DNA of 17,438 bases, taken from NCBI GenBank assembly GCA_018711785.1, contig DVHW01000238.1, positions 1-17,438 of the forward strand. Reading direction: 5' to 3'. Origin of the DNA: Candidatus Galloscillospira excrementavium. Lineage in GTDB: Bacteria; Bacillota; Clostridia; Oscillospirales; Oscillospiraceae. The notes under the pieces are model-generated. The model searched no databases. It was given only the letters and a program-made list of their open reading frames with translations, and was not told the origin of the DNA. The position numbers and the translations under genes are program-made. Below are positions 6,023-13,215 of this stretch, piece by piece (position 1 is the first letter of the stretch; every line of letters begins with the position of its first letter).

Positions 6023-8059
6023 TCAGGCCCGGCCAAACTGCTTCTCCAGCTGCCCACGGGTCAGCTCGATGGCCACCGGGCGGCCGTGAGGGCAGTAGCG
6101 CACCCGGTCCTCCATCACCCAGCGGGCCACCCGCTCCAGCTCCTCCGGAGCGCTGCGCTCTCCCCCCTTGATGGCAGCCTTGCAGGCCATGGTGTGCATC
6201 AGCTCGTCCCGCACGCTGTCCGGGTCGGCCCGGCCGGTGAGGAGGAGCTTCCCGGCGATCTCCGCCAGGGTGGGGCCGATCTCCTCGGCGTCGATGTCCC
6301 CGGGGGCGGAGCGGACCAGGAGGCTCCCGCCGCCGAAGTCCTCCGCGTCAAAGCCGAACTCGGCCAGGAGGGGCAGGTGGGCGAGCAGGGCGGAGGCCTC
6401 CTCCGCCCCGGGGGTGAGGACCACCGGGGAGAGGAGCTCCTGTACCATGGGGCGGTAGTGCCCCGCCTTGAGGGCGTCAAAATTCATCCGCTCGTGGGCG
6501 GCGTGCTTGTCGATGAACAGCACCTTGTCCCCCTGCTCCACGATGATGTAGGTGTGGAGCACCTCCCCGGCCACCCGCCAGGGCTCCGGCTCGGGCCCCT
6601 CCGGGGGGAGGGAGGCCGCCGGGGCGCTCTTCTGCTCCGCGCTGACGGCGGACTCGGCGGGTGTCACTGGGGCCGCCGGAGGGACGGGCTCCCGAAGGGG
6701 GGAGGGCTCCTTCTCCGGAGGGGCGGTGGACTCCCAAACAGGGGAAGTCCCCTCTCCCGTGGGGACGGCGGGCTCCCGGACAGGGGAGGGCGCCGCCCAG
6801 GCGGGGGCTGCCTCCTCCGCCGGCGGGGGGCTCACCCACTCCCCCCGCGCCGGGCGGCGGGGGGTGGTGAAGTCGTGGAGGGGGAGGGAGGGCCGGTCCG
6901 CCGGGGCGGCGGGGATGGTCCTGGGCCGCTCCGCCGACGGGGCGGGGGCGGAGCGGCGGTACTCCTCTGCCGTCATGGTGCGGAAGGCCAGCTGGTTGGG
7001 GGTCACCGTGTCCTCCCGGGCGGTCGGGGCCAGCCGGGGGGAGGGCTTCAGCTCGGCCCGCACCCGGGTGGGATCGCCCTCCAGGGCGGACTTCACGGCG
7101 TAGTACACCGTGTCGAACACCTTTTTCTCGCTGCCGAACTTGACCTCCTGCTTGGTGGGGTGGACGTTCACGTCCACCGCGCTGAGCTTGGTGGTCAGGT
7201 GGAGCACGCAGCCGGGGAACTTGCCCACCATCTTCTGGTTGCGGTAGGCCTCCTCCAGGGCGGCGGTCATGGTGCGGGACTTGACATACCGGCCGTTGAC
7301 AAAGAAGAACTGGTACCCCCGGGTGCCCCGGCAGCAGGCGGGGAGGGAGGCAAAGCCGGTCACCCCCATGTCCTCGCCGGTGCCCTGCACCGCGGTGAGG
7401 CCCAGGGCCATGTCCCGGCCCAGCACAGCGTACATGGCGCTCTGGAGCACCCCGTCCCCGGGGGTGAGGAGCTCCTGCCTGCCGTCCCGCAGGAACTTCA
7501 CCGACACCTCCGGGTGGCTCAGGGCGGCGCGCTGCACCGCGGCAAAGACCGCCGCCCCCTCGGCGGAATCCCGCTTCATGAACTTCAGCCGGGCGGGGGT
7601 GTTATAGAAGAGGTCCCGCACCACCATGGTGGTGCCGGCGGGGCAGCCCGCCTCCTCGTGACTCACCACCGCGCCCCCCTCCAGGGACACCGAGGTGCCC
7701 AGGGGGGCCTGGGCCTGCCGGGTGAGCAGGTCCACCCGGGACACGGCGGCGATGGCGGCCAGGGCCTCCCCCCGGAAGCCCAGGGTGCCGATGGCCTCCA
7801 GGTCGTACTCCGAGCGGATCTTGCTGGTGGCGTGGCGGAGGAAGGCGGTCTCGGCCTCGCTGTCGGCGATGCCGCAGCCGTTGTCGGTGACCCGGATAAG
7901 GGTCATCCCGCCGTTTTGGATCTCCACCGTCACCGCCGTGGCGCCGGCGTCGATGGCGTTCTCCACCAGCTCCTTGACCACGCTGGCGGGCCGCTCCACG
8001 ACCTCACCGGCGGCGATCAGGTCGGCGACGTGGGGGTCAAGCTGCTGAATGTGTGGCAT
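6023..8059 (-). CDS. mutL: DNA mismatch repair protein MutL
   Basis: 678 residues. ATPase and nicking endonuclease that acts with MutS in mismatch repair. N-terminal GHKL ATPase: ELVENAIDAGA, DNGCGI, TSKI, GTLGFRGEAL and the VNGRYV loop. A Pro/Ala/Glu-rich linker spans about 330-490. The C-terminal dimer domain carries endonuclease motifs: DKHAAHERMNFD at about 516 (consensus DQHA-x2-E-x4-E, with K for Q and D for the last E), ACKAAIKGG (about 625) and CPHGRP (about 656). The start at 8059 has AAAGGAGA upstream. The first 70 bp are repeated at 8198-8267, where a second, equally good ribosome site and ATG lie 30 bp after the CPBP gene. The current start therefore appears displaced by an inserted element. 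Confidence 0.96.
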   Translation of the reverse strand: MPHIQQLDPHVADLIAAGEVVERPASVVKELVENAIDAGATAVTVEIQNGGMTLIRVTDNGCGIADSEAETAFLRHATSKIRSEYDLEAIGTLGFRGEALAAIAAVSRVDLLTRQAQAPLGTSVSLEGGAVVSHEEAGCPAGTTMVVRDLFYNTPARLKFMKRDSAEGAAVFAAVQRAALSHPEVSVKFLRDGRQELLTPGDGVLQSAMYAVLGRDMALGLTAVQGTGEDMGVTGFASLPACCRGTRGYQFFFVNGRYVKSRTMTAALEEAYRNQKMVGKFPGCVLHLTTKLSAVDVNVHPTKQEVKFGSEKKVFDTVYYAVKSALEGDPTRVRAELKPSPRLAPTAREDTVTPNQLAFRTMTAEEYRRSAPAPSAERPRTIPAAPADRPSLPLHDFTTPRRPARGEWVSPPPAEEAAPAWAAPSPVREPAVPTGEGTSPVWESTAPPEKEPSPLREPVPPAAPVTPAESAVSAEQKSAPAASLPPEGPEPEPWRVAGEVLHTYIIVEQGDKVLFIDKHAAHERMNFDALKAGHYRPMVQELLSPVVLTPGAEEASALLAHLPLLAEFGFDAEDFGGGSLLVRSAPGDIDAEEIGPTLAEIAGKLLLTGRADPDSVRDELMHTMACKAAIKGGERSAPEELERVARWVMEDRVRYCPHGRPVAIELTRGQLEKQFGRA

Positions 8060-8083
8060 GAGAGGTCTCCTTTCGTGGAGCGG
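7991..8083. repeat. fold-back inverted repeat at mutL start
   Basis: CCGCTCCACGA at 7991-8001 (mutL codons) and its exact reverse complement TCGTGGAGCGG at 8073-8083, just upstream of the mutL ribosome site. Arms of 11 bp, 71 bp apart. Confidence 0.8.
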
Positions 8084-8197
8084 AACGCATACAAGCGTTT
8101 TTCCCCCGCGGGGAAAAACCTTGAAATCGGGCGGATTCCCTCCGGCCGATTTGAGTGAAATCCCGGGGCCCCCGGGCCGCCCCGGGCGGGCCGGGGA
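8060..8197 (+). mobile_element. class I hairpin element between the two mutL starts
   Basis: 138 bp. From the intact mutL outward (plus direction): ribosome-site region, inverted mutL segment (8073-8083), AAGCGTTTTT hairpin 1 (8097-8119) ending in CCTTG, hairpin 2 (8126-8150, one mismatch), TTTGAGTGAAAT spacer, CCCGGGGCCCCCGG and a GC-rich terminal hairpin that abuts the orphan mutL start. Same part order and polarity relative to the intact gene copy as at sepF, although here the affected end is 5'. No coding capacity. Confidence 0.8.
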
Positions 8198-8267
8198 GCC
8201 GCTCCACGACCTCGCCGGCGGCGATCAGGTCGGCGACATGGGGGTCAAGCTGCTGAATATGGGGCAT
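8198..8267 (-). pseudogene. orphan duplicate of the mutL 5' end
   Basis: 70 bp matching 7990-8059 with four differences, all in third codon positions and all silent (Pro, His, His, Gly). It keeps an ATG and an AAAGGAGA ribosome site 30 bp after the CPBP stop, so it looks like the original mutL start. It encodes the first 23 MutL residues, then reads into the element. The open frame continues for 76 residues and stops at 8037, 23 bp past the present mutL start, so translation of this mini-ORF could feed mutL translation. Confidence 0.88.
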
Positions 8268-8297
8268 AACTTCTCCTTTCCGGGGTAAGGCGCTTTT

Positions 8298-8996
8298 TCA
8301 CCGCAGGGCCAGCAGCAGCTGGGCGCCGTTGAGGATGACATGCAGGAGCACGGCGCTCCAGATGGAGCCGCCGTTGTCGTAGCACCAGGTGAGGCCCAGG
8401 GACATGGGCAGGTACTGGACAAAGAGGAGCAGGTACCGCGCGTCGAAGCCCGTGGGCTGGAACATGTACTGCCAGACGCAGGCCACCGCGTAGCCCAGCA
8501 CGGTGACCACGTATGCCAGAGGCCGGGAGTAGCGCCGCAGGCTGCCGAACACCAGGCCCCGGAAGAGCACCTCCTCCACCAGAGGCATGAGCACCAGCAC
8601 CACCACCAGGGTGGGGGCGGGGGAGAGGAGGAACTCGCCGCTCCAGTCGGCCGCCGCCGGGTTTTCCACCGGGTAGGGCAGGAGCATCACCAGGAAGTGG
8701 AGCACCCCCGCCCCGGCCAGGCCGGTGACGATGGCGAAAAGGTTCTCGGGCAGCCAGTCCAGCAGCAGGGAGAAGGCGTGGCGCAGGAAGCCCCAGAACA
8801 CCAGCAGGGTCAGGGCGAAGAGCAGGGCGTAGTAGATGAGGTTGCTCTCGGCGATGAGGGGCTCCGCGTCCCCCGAGATGAGCCGCTGGAACCAGCCCAT
8901 GAGCCGGGGGAACACCAGGATGTACAGAGCGAAAAAGACCCAGCCCCGGTTGCGCTCTGAGGCGGTCATCTGGGGTCTCCACTGGCTGCTGCGCAC
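8298..8996 (-). CDS. CPBP-family intramembrane protease-like protein
   Basis: 232 residues, hydrophobic, about six membrane segments. Motif 1 of the CPBP/Abi (CAAX-type) family is clear: EEVLFRG at 141-147. The C-terminal HxxxN is present as H219-VIL-N223. The middle FxxxH motif is not obvious; VACVWQYMF at about 171-179 stands where it would be expected, with no histidine. GTG start at 8996, chosen because AGGAGG lies 8 bases upstream; an ATG at codon 10 is the alternative. It lies between mutS and mutL in the same direction, 53 bp after mutS. The family includes prenyl-protein proteases and bacteriocin self-immunity proteins; the substrate here is unknown. Confidence 0.85.
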   Translation of the reverse strand: MRSSQWRPQMTASERNRGWVFFALYILVFPRLMGWFQRLISGDAEPLIAESNLIYYALLFALTLLVFWGFLRHAFSLLLDWLPENLFAIVTGLAGAGVLHFLVMLLPYPVENPAAADWSGEFLLSPAPTLVVVLVLMPLVEEVLFRGLVFGSLRRYSRPLAYVVTVLGYAVACVWQYMFQPTGFDARYLLLFVQYLPMSLGLTWCYDNGGSIWSAVLLHVILNGAQLLLALR

Positions 8997-9049
8997 GGCC
9001 CGCGCCTCCTTTCTCCTTCTCGGTCCGCCGGGGATGCTCCCCGGCCGGG

Positions 9050-11647
9050 TTACAGCTTCTGTCTGAGCTCAAAGAGCAGGTTCATGGCCTCGATGGGGGT
9101 GAGGGTGTTCACGTCCACCTGCCGCAGGCGCTCGGCCACCTCGGCCGCCCCCATGTCCAGCAGGGAGACCTGGCTCTCCCCGCTCGGACGGGGGGCCGGG
9201 GCGGCGGCGGAGCGGTTCCCCGCCTCCAGCTCGGTCAGGATGGTCCGGGCGCGCTGGATGACCCGGTCGGGCACCCCGGCCAGCTTGGCCACCTCGATGC
9301 CGTAGCTCTGGTCGGCCCCGCCGGGGACGATGCGGCGCAGGAAGATGATGTCGTCCTTGCGCTTCTTGCAGGCGATGTTGTAGTTCTCCACCCCGCCAAT
9401 CTGCCCGGCCAGGGCGGTGAGCTCGTGGTAGTGGGTGGCGAAGAGGGTCTTGGCCCCCAGGCGCTTGCGGTCGGCGCAGTACTCCAGCACCGAGCGGGCG
9501 ATGGCCATGCCGTCGTAGGTGCTGATGCCCCGCCCGATCTCGTCCAAGATGAGGAGGGAGCGGCTGGTGGCGTTTTTCAGCAGCTCGGCCACCTCGGTCA
9601 TCTCCACCATGAAGGTGGACTGGCCGGCGGAGAGGTCGTCGCTGGCGCCGATGCGGGTGAACACCCGGTCCACCACCCCGATGCGGGCGGCCTTGGCCGG
9701 GACGAAGGAGCCCATCTGGGCCATGAGGACGATGAGGGCTACCTGGCGCATGTAGGTGCTCTTGCCCGCCATGTTGGGGCCGGTGATGATGGCCACCAGG
9801 TGCTCGCCGTTGTCCATGTGGGTGTCGTTGGGGACAAAGAGGCTGTTTTTCAGCATCTTCTCCACCACCGGGTGGCGCCCCTCGGTGATGTCCAGATGGT
9901 CGCTCAGGTCCACCTGGGGCATGCAGTAGCCGCTCTCCGCCGCCACGGCGGCAAAGGAGGTGAGCACGTCCACCTGGGCCACCGCCGCCGCCGTGCGCTG
10001 GACCGCCGCCACCTGGGCGGCCGCCTGCTCCCGCACCTCGCAGAACAGCTGGTACTCCAGGGCTACCACCCGGTCCTGGGCGGATAGGATCTCGTGCTCC
10101 AGGTCTTTGAGCTCCTGGGTGATGTACCGCTCGCAGTTGGCCAGGGTCTGCTTGCGGATGTAGGTGTCAGGCACCTGGGAGAGGTAGGACTTGGACACCT
10201 CGATGTAGTAGCCGAAGACCTTGTTGTAGCCCACCTTCAGGCCCTTGATGCCGGTGCGCTCCTTCTCGGCCGCCTCGATGGAGGCCACCACGCCCTTGCC
10301 GTTTTGCAGGATGTCCCGGTAGTGGTCCACCTCCTGGCTGTACCCGGGGCGGATGAAGCCGCCCTCCCGCACCGAGAAGGGGGGATCGTCCACAATGGCC
10401 CGGCCGATGAGGTCCCGCAGGTCCTCCAGGTCGTCCAGCTCGGTGCGCAGGTGGGAGAGCAGGGTGGAGGGGAAGCTCTCCAGCCGCCGGCGCACGTCGG
10501 GCACCCTGCCCAGCCCGGCGGCCAGGGCGGCCAGGTCCCGGCCCCCGGCGGTGCCGTAGACGATGCGGCCGATGAGCCGCTCCAGGTCGGTGATCTCCCG
10601 CAGGACGAGGGCGATCTCCTCCCGGGCGATGGCATCCCCCACCAAATCGGCCACCGCCCCCAGGCGCTTGTTGATCTGCACCGGGGAGAGGAGGGGCCGC
10701 TCCAGCCAGGAGCGGATGAGCCGGTGGCCCATGGGGGTCTTGGTCTTGTCCAGCACCCACAGCAGGGAGCCCTTTTTCTCCTTGGAGCGCATGGTCTCGG
10801 TCAGCTCCAGGTTGCGCCGGGCGTTGTAGTCCAGCTCCATGAACTGGCCGGAGGTGTAGTAGTTGAGGGTGCTCACGTGGCCCAGGTCGGTCTTTTGGGT
10901 CTCATAGAGGTAGGTGAGCAGGCCCCCCACCGCCCGGAGGGCGTGGTCGTCCCCGGCGGGGAGGCCCTCCAGCCCGGCGCGGAACTGCTGCTCCACCGTC
11001 CGGCGGGCCTCCTCCAGGCCAAAGCGGTCCTCGCCACCGGCCTCGCACCGGCAGTCCAGCCGCTCCCTGAGGAAGGCGCGCAGGTCCTCGTCCTGGTAGG
11101 CCGTGTCGGAGAGCACCGCCTCCCGGGGGGAGAAGCGGCCCAGCTCGTTGTACAGGTGTTCGGAGAGGCCCTGCGGCGGGAAGGAGGTGGCCCACACCTC
11201 GCCGGTGGAGAGGTCGCAGAAGCACACCGCGCCCCCCGCCCCGTCGGTGTATATCGCGCAGAGGAAGTTGTTGCGCCCCTCCTCCAGCATGGCCTCGTTG
11301 ATGATGGTGCCCGGGGTGATGATGCGGATGATGTCCCGGTCCACCAGGCCCTTGGCGGTGGCCGGGTCCTCCATCTGCTCGCAGATGGCCACCTTGTAGC
11401 CCTTGTTGATGAGCCGGGCGATGTAGGCGTCGGCGCTGTGGTAGGGCACGCCGCACATGGGGGTCTGGTCCTCCTTGGCCTTGCCCCGGTCCCGGGTGGT
11501 CAGGGTCAGGTCCAGCTCCCTGGAGACCAGCTTGGCGTCCTCCAGGAACATCTCGTAAAAGTCCCCCAGGCGGAAAAAGAGGATGCAGTCCGGGTGGGCC
11601 TGCTTCATCTGGAGGTATTGGCGCATCATGGGGGTGAGTTCTGCCAT
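9050..11647 (-). CDS. mutS: DNA mismatch repair protein MutS
   Basis: 865 residues, normal length for MutS1. Recognises mismatches and, with ATP, recruits MutL. The mismatch-reading motif GDFYEMF is at 28-34 (Phe30, Glu32). It is followed by connector, lever (ETMRSKEKKGSLLWVLDKTKT) and clamp regions, and the ABC ATPase with Walker A GPNMAGKST near residue 620, signature SAGQSTFMVEM and Walker B LLILDEIGRGIS. The C-terminal helix-turn-helix (YGIEVAKLAGVP) and dimer tail are present. ATG at 11647 with AAGGAG 8 bases upstream is preferred over an in-frame extension to 11710, which would run into repeat sequence. It is the first gene of the long minus-strand run; no convincing promoter was seen in the repeat block upstream. 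Confidence 0.97.
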   Translation of the reverse strand: MAELTPMMRQYLQMKQAHPDCILFFRLGDFYEMFLEDAKLVSRELDLTLTTRDRGKAKEDQTPMCGVPYHSADAYIARLINKGYKVAICEQMEDPATAKGLVDRDIIRIITPGTIINEAMLEEGRNNFLCAIYTDGAGGAVCFCDLSTGEVWATSFPPQGLSEHLYNELGRFSPREAVLSDTAYQDEDLRAFLRERLDCRCEAGGEDRFGLEEARRTVEQQFRAGLEGLPAGDDHALRAVGGLLTYLYETQKTDLGHVSTLNYYTSGQFMELDYNARRNLELTETMRSKEKKGSLLWVLDKTKTPMGHRLIRSWLERPLLSPVQINKRLGAVADLVGDAIAREEIALVLREITDLERLIGRIVYGTAGGRDLAALAAGLGRVPDVRRRLESFPSTLLSHLRTELDDLEDLRDLIGRAIVDDPPFSVREGGFIRPGYSQEVDHYRDILQNGKGVVASIEAAEKERTGIKGLKVGYNKVFGYYIEVSKSYLSQVPDTYIRKQTLANCERYITQELKDLEHEILSAQDRVVALEYQLFCEVREQAAAQVAAVQRTAAAVAQVDVLTSFAAVAAESGYCMPQVDLSDHLDITEGRHPVVEKMLKNSLFVPNDTHMDNGEHLVAIITGPNMAGKSTYMRQVALIVLMAQMGSFVPAKAARIGVVDRVFTRIGASDDLSAGQSTFMVEMTEVAELLKNATSRSLLILDEIGRGISTYDGMAIARSVLEYCADRKRLGAKTLFATHYHELTALAGQIGGVENYNIACKKRKDDIIFLRRIVPGGADQSYGIEVAKLAGVPDRVIQRARTILTELEAGNRSAAAPAPRPSGESQVSLLDMGAAEVAERLRQVDVNTLTPIEAMNLLFELRQKL

Positions 11648-11712
11648 GGCGGGTCTCCTTTTCTGTTCTATGTCTGGCGCGGGGAATTTTTCAGGTTTTC
11701 GGTTCCTCAACG

Positions 11713-12388
11713 GAGGAGAGGTTTCGCGCTCCGGCGCGACCTCCTTTCGGTGTCAGCCGAAAGGAGGCAAAGACTGACCAGGGGGCCGCTCACGCACATC
11801 TTGCGATGTGCTACCCCGCTTGCCCCCTGGACCCCCGGGTGCGCCGCCACGGGACAAGGACAGAGACTTTCGGATTGTGCCAGCGCGGGGGCGGCGGTTT
11901 ATAGTCAGCCCTCTGTGCCGCGCGCCTCTCGTCACTCCGATGTTGCCGCGCGTTCAGCCGATTCCTCCCACTTCTTGCACGCGCTCCGCGCTGGGCTGGG
12001 CAAAAGGTTCGGGAAGCATGGCATGGCAAGCGGAAAACATGGTCTTATCCGTCTGTCAGACTCGAAAAGCTCACATCCTCCGCCCGGGTCAGCGCGGAGC
12101 GCGTGCCAGAACGAAACGGTGGCGGCTGAGCGTTCGGGTGTGCCGGGGGAGCGGCCAACGCGTGGCAGAGGGGAGCGGCCAGAAGAAGGGAACGCCGCGC
12201 CGGTACGGGCCGAAGGTCACCGCCCTTGTCCCGTGGCGGCGCACCCGGGGGTCCAGGGGGAAACGGGGTAGGGCGCGAGGGGGCCCTTGCGGTCCCCGAC
12301 GCCGCCCGTGAGTTTCCCCCTGGCTGGTTTTTGCCTACTTTTGCCCAGCGGCAAAAGTAGGTCGCCCGCAGGCGAAACCTCCCCCTCC
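11713..12388. repeat. two inverted copies of a structured intergenic repeat (large imperfect palindrome)
   Basis: Gene-free block between mutS and the XRE pair. The left half and the reverse complement of the right half align through most of their length, centred near 12041. In order from the outside: GAGGTTTCGC...GCGACCT; a hairpin (11740-11767 and 12334-12361); CCAGGGGG pairing with CCCCCTGG about 40-70 bases further in; a perfect 37-bp shared stretch (11823-11859 versus 12224-12260); a GACTTTCGG/GACCTTCGG block; and, near the centre, a shared GCACGCGCTCCGCGCTG (11976-11992 versus 12089-12105). The open frames here are low-complexity and not convincing. It is probably two copies of one repeat family facing each other, or one element with very long inverted ends. 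Confidence 0.85.
11740..11767 (+). repeat. outer hairpin of the left repeat arm
   Basis: CCTCCTTTCGG pairs perfectly with CCGAAAGGAGG around a 6-base loop. The right arm has a hairpin at the matching place (12334-12361) with different stem bases (CCTACTTTTGCC/GGCAAAAGTAGG). The pairing is kept while the sequence changes. Confidence 0.85.
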
Positions 12389-12414
12389 CGCCCGTGGGCG
12401 GAAATGTAAGCCCC

Positions 12415-12433
12415 GGGCGCACAGTGTGCGCCC
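12415..12433 (-). other. hairpin directly after the second XRE gene
   Basis: GGGCGCAC and GTGCGCCC pair perfectly around a 3-base loop next to the stop codon. There is no T tract, so it is not a standard terminator. It may be another intergenic palindrome. Confidence 0.5.
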
Positions 12434-12643
12434 CTACTCCCGATCTGACAGCCCAAGCAGGTAGTCTGCTGACACCTGAAAAAACCGCGCCATGTCCGCT
12501 ACCACTGACGCCTGCGGTTCCCGCTCGCCGTACTCGTACCGCTGGTAGGTCCGCAGGGGAATTCCAAGCCCGGCTGCGATATCCTTCTGCATCAGATTTC
12601 GCTTTTCCTTCAGAAGCTGCAACCGCTCCGGCAGTGTGGTCAT
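12434..12643 (-). CDS. small XRE-family DNA-binding protein (downstream member of pair)
   Basis: 69 residues, a single helix-turn-helix domain of the Cro/C1 (XRE) type: LKEKRNLMQKDIAAGLGIPLRTYQRYEYGEREP, then the family's dimer/tail segment ending in VSADYLLGLSD. It is about 74% identical (51 of 69 by my count) to the protein of the gene before it. Its ATG overlaps the stop of that gene by four bases (ATGA), so the two are translationally coupled. The recognition helix region (LGIPLRTYQRYE) is identical in both, so they probably bind the same or overlapping sites. There is no second domain for ligand or protease sensing. Typical of small phage- or plasmid-derived repressors; true target not known. 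Confidence 0.88.
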   Translation of the reverse strand: MTTLPERLQLLKEKRNLMQKDIAAGLGIPLRTYQRYEYGEREPQASVVADMARFFQVSADYLLGLSDRE

Positions 12644-12858
12644 TTCGCGTATTCCTCGTCCGACAAACCCAGCAGATAATCTGCGCTCACGGCAAAATAC
12701 TGCGCCATCCGGGCCAGAACCGTGACATTCGGTTCTCCCTCGCCTCGCTCGTATCTCTGGTAAGTACGGAGCGGAATACCCAGGTCAGAGGCAATGTCTT
12801 TCTGCATGATATTTCGGCTCGTTTTTAAGTATTGCAGCCGCTCTGGCAATTTTGTCAT
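12640..12858 (-). CDS. small XRE-family DNA-binding protein (upstream member of pair)
   Basis: 72 residues, XRE helix-turn-helix: LKTSRNIMQKDIASDLGIPLRTYQRYERGEGEP, ending VSADYLLGLSDEEYAK. ATG at 12858 chosen over an in-frame ATG at 12894 because GTGAGGAA lies 5-10 bases before it and because the paralogue begins at the same residue (MTxLPERLQ). A tandem duplicate of the following gene. It faces away from the small gene at 12940, with 81 bp between them. That gap contains a consensus promoter (plus) overlapped by a palindrome, the classical arrangement for a self-regulating repressor. The autoregulation is inference. Confidence 0.88.
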   Translation of the reverse strand: MTKLPERLQYLKTSRNIMQKDIASDLGIPLRTYQRYERGEGEPNVTVLARMAQYFAVSADYLLGLSDEEYAK

Positions 12859-12876
12859 TGATTCCTCACCGCCAGG

Positions 12877-12910
12877 ACAAGCAAGTATTGACATGCAATA
12901 ATTTGCTTGT
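12877..12910. promoter_or_regulatory. candidate operator for the XRE regulators
   Basis: ACAAGCAA (12877-12884) and its exact reverse complement TTGCTTGT (12903-12910) flank and overlap the promoter at 12888-12916; the right half lies in the spacer directly before the -10. Centre-to-centre spacing is 26 bp, about two and a half helical turns. Binding by the adjacent XRE proteins is inferred from position. Confidence 0.55.
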
Positions 12911-12916
12911 TATAAT
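12888..12916 (+). promoter_or_regulatory. consensus sigma70 promoter
   Basis: TTGACA (12888-12893), a 17-base spacer and TATAAT (12911-12916), a perfect match to the vegetative consensus. It drives the small gene starting at 12940. A promoter this strong in front of a small gene usually needs a repressor. Confidence 0.92.
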
Positions 12917-12939
12917 CTTCTCAAAGGAGTTGATGTGTT

Positions 12940-13215
12940 ATGAATTCTCTTCTCCGCGCCCTTTACCGCTACGCCCTCGACACCTGCCTGGACACCTATC
13001 TCCGCCCGGAGCGGGAGGAGCTTCTGGACAACGAGCGCATGTGCCGGCTGGCGCTGGAGCGCCTGGCGCCCCGGCTGGACGGGGAGGGGGCCCTCCGGCT
13101 GGAGTGCTATGTCTCCGGCCGGGACATTCTGGAGTCCATCCGGCAGGAGGCCGTCTTTGCCTCCGGCCTATCCCTGGGCCTGTCCCTCGCCGCCCTGGGC
13201 CAGTTCCCCGAATAG
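12940..13215 (+). CDS. small protein of unknown function
   Basis: 91 residues, not recognised with confidence. It has a perfect promoter and an AAAGGAG site before the ATG, so it is very likely expressed. Residues 1-50 look helical with many Arg, Leu and Glu (LLRALYRYALDTCLDTYLRPEREELLDNERMCRLALERL). A short Cys-containing middle follows, then a hydrophobic Gly/Leu/Ser end (FASGLSLGLSLAALGQF). The overall plan, a helical N-terminus and a C-terminal FxxGxxLGxxL segment, resembles small Firmicute DUFs such as DUF6809, but this is only an impression. Its last 48 bp lie antisense to the 3' end of miaB. It may be the gene controlled by the neighbouring XRE pair. Its high GC and codon use match the neighbours. 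Confidence 0.75.
   Translation: MNSLLRALYRYALDTCLDTYLRPEREELLDNERMCRLALERLAPRLDGEGALRLECYVSGRDILESIRQEAVFASGLSLGLSLAALGQFPE

Noticed and set aside
5102..8158. A 1018-codon open frame on the plus strand
   Set aside because: It lies antisense to miaA and mutL, has repetitive Gly/His/Pro/Leu composition and no family motifs; it is a shadow of GC-rich codon use. The same applies to the long plus-strand frames at 3212-4825, 10094-12271 and 13285-14733.
11648..11710. A 21-residue N-terminal extension of MutS
   Set aside because: The ATG at 11647 has a strong AAGGAG site and matches the family start; the extension runs toward repeat sequence.
11753..12456. Several open frames of 60-170 codons in the repeat block
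   Set aside because: They mirror the inverted repeat arms, are rich in Arg, Pro and Gly and overlap in many frames. They look like repeat sequence, not genes.
12877..12910. A CRISPR or iteron repeat at the XRE promoter
   Set aside because: There is a single inverted pair with no regular spacing or further copies; an operator fits better.
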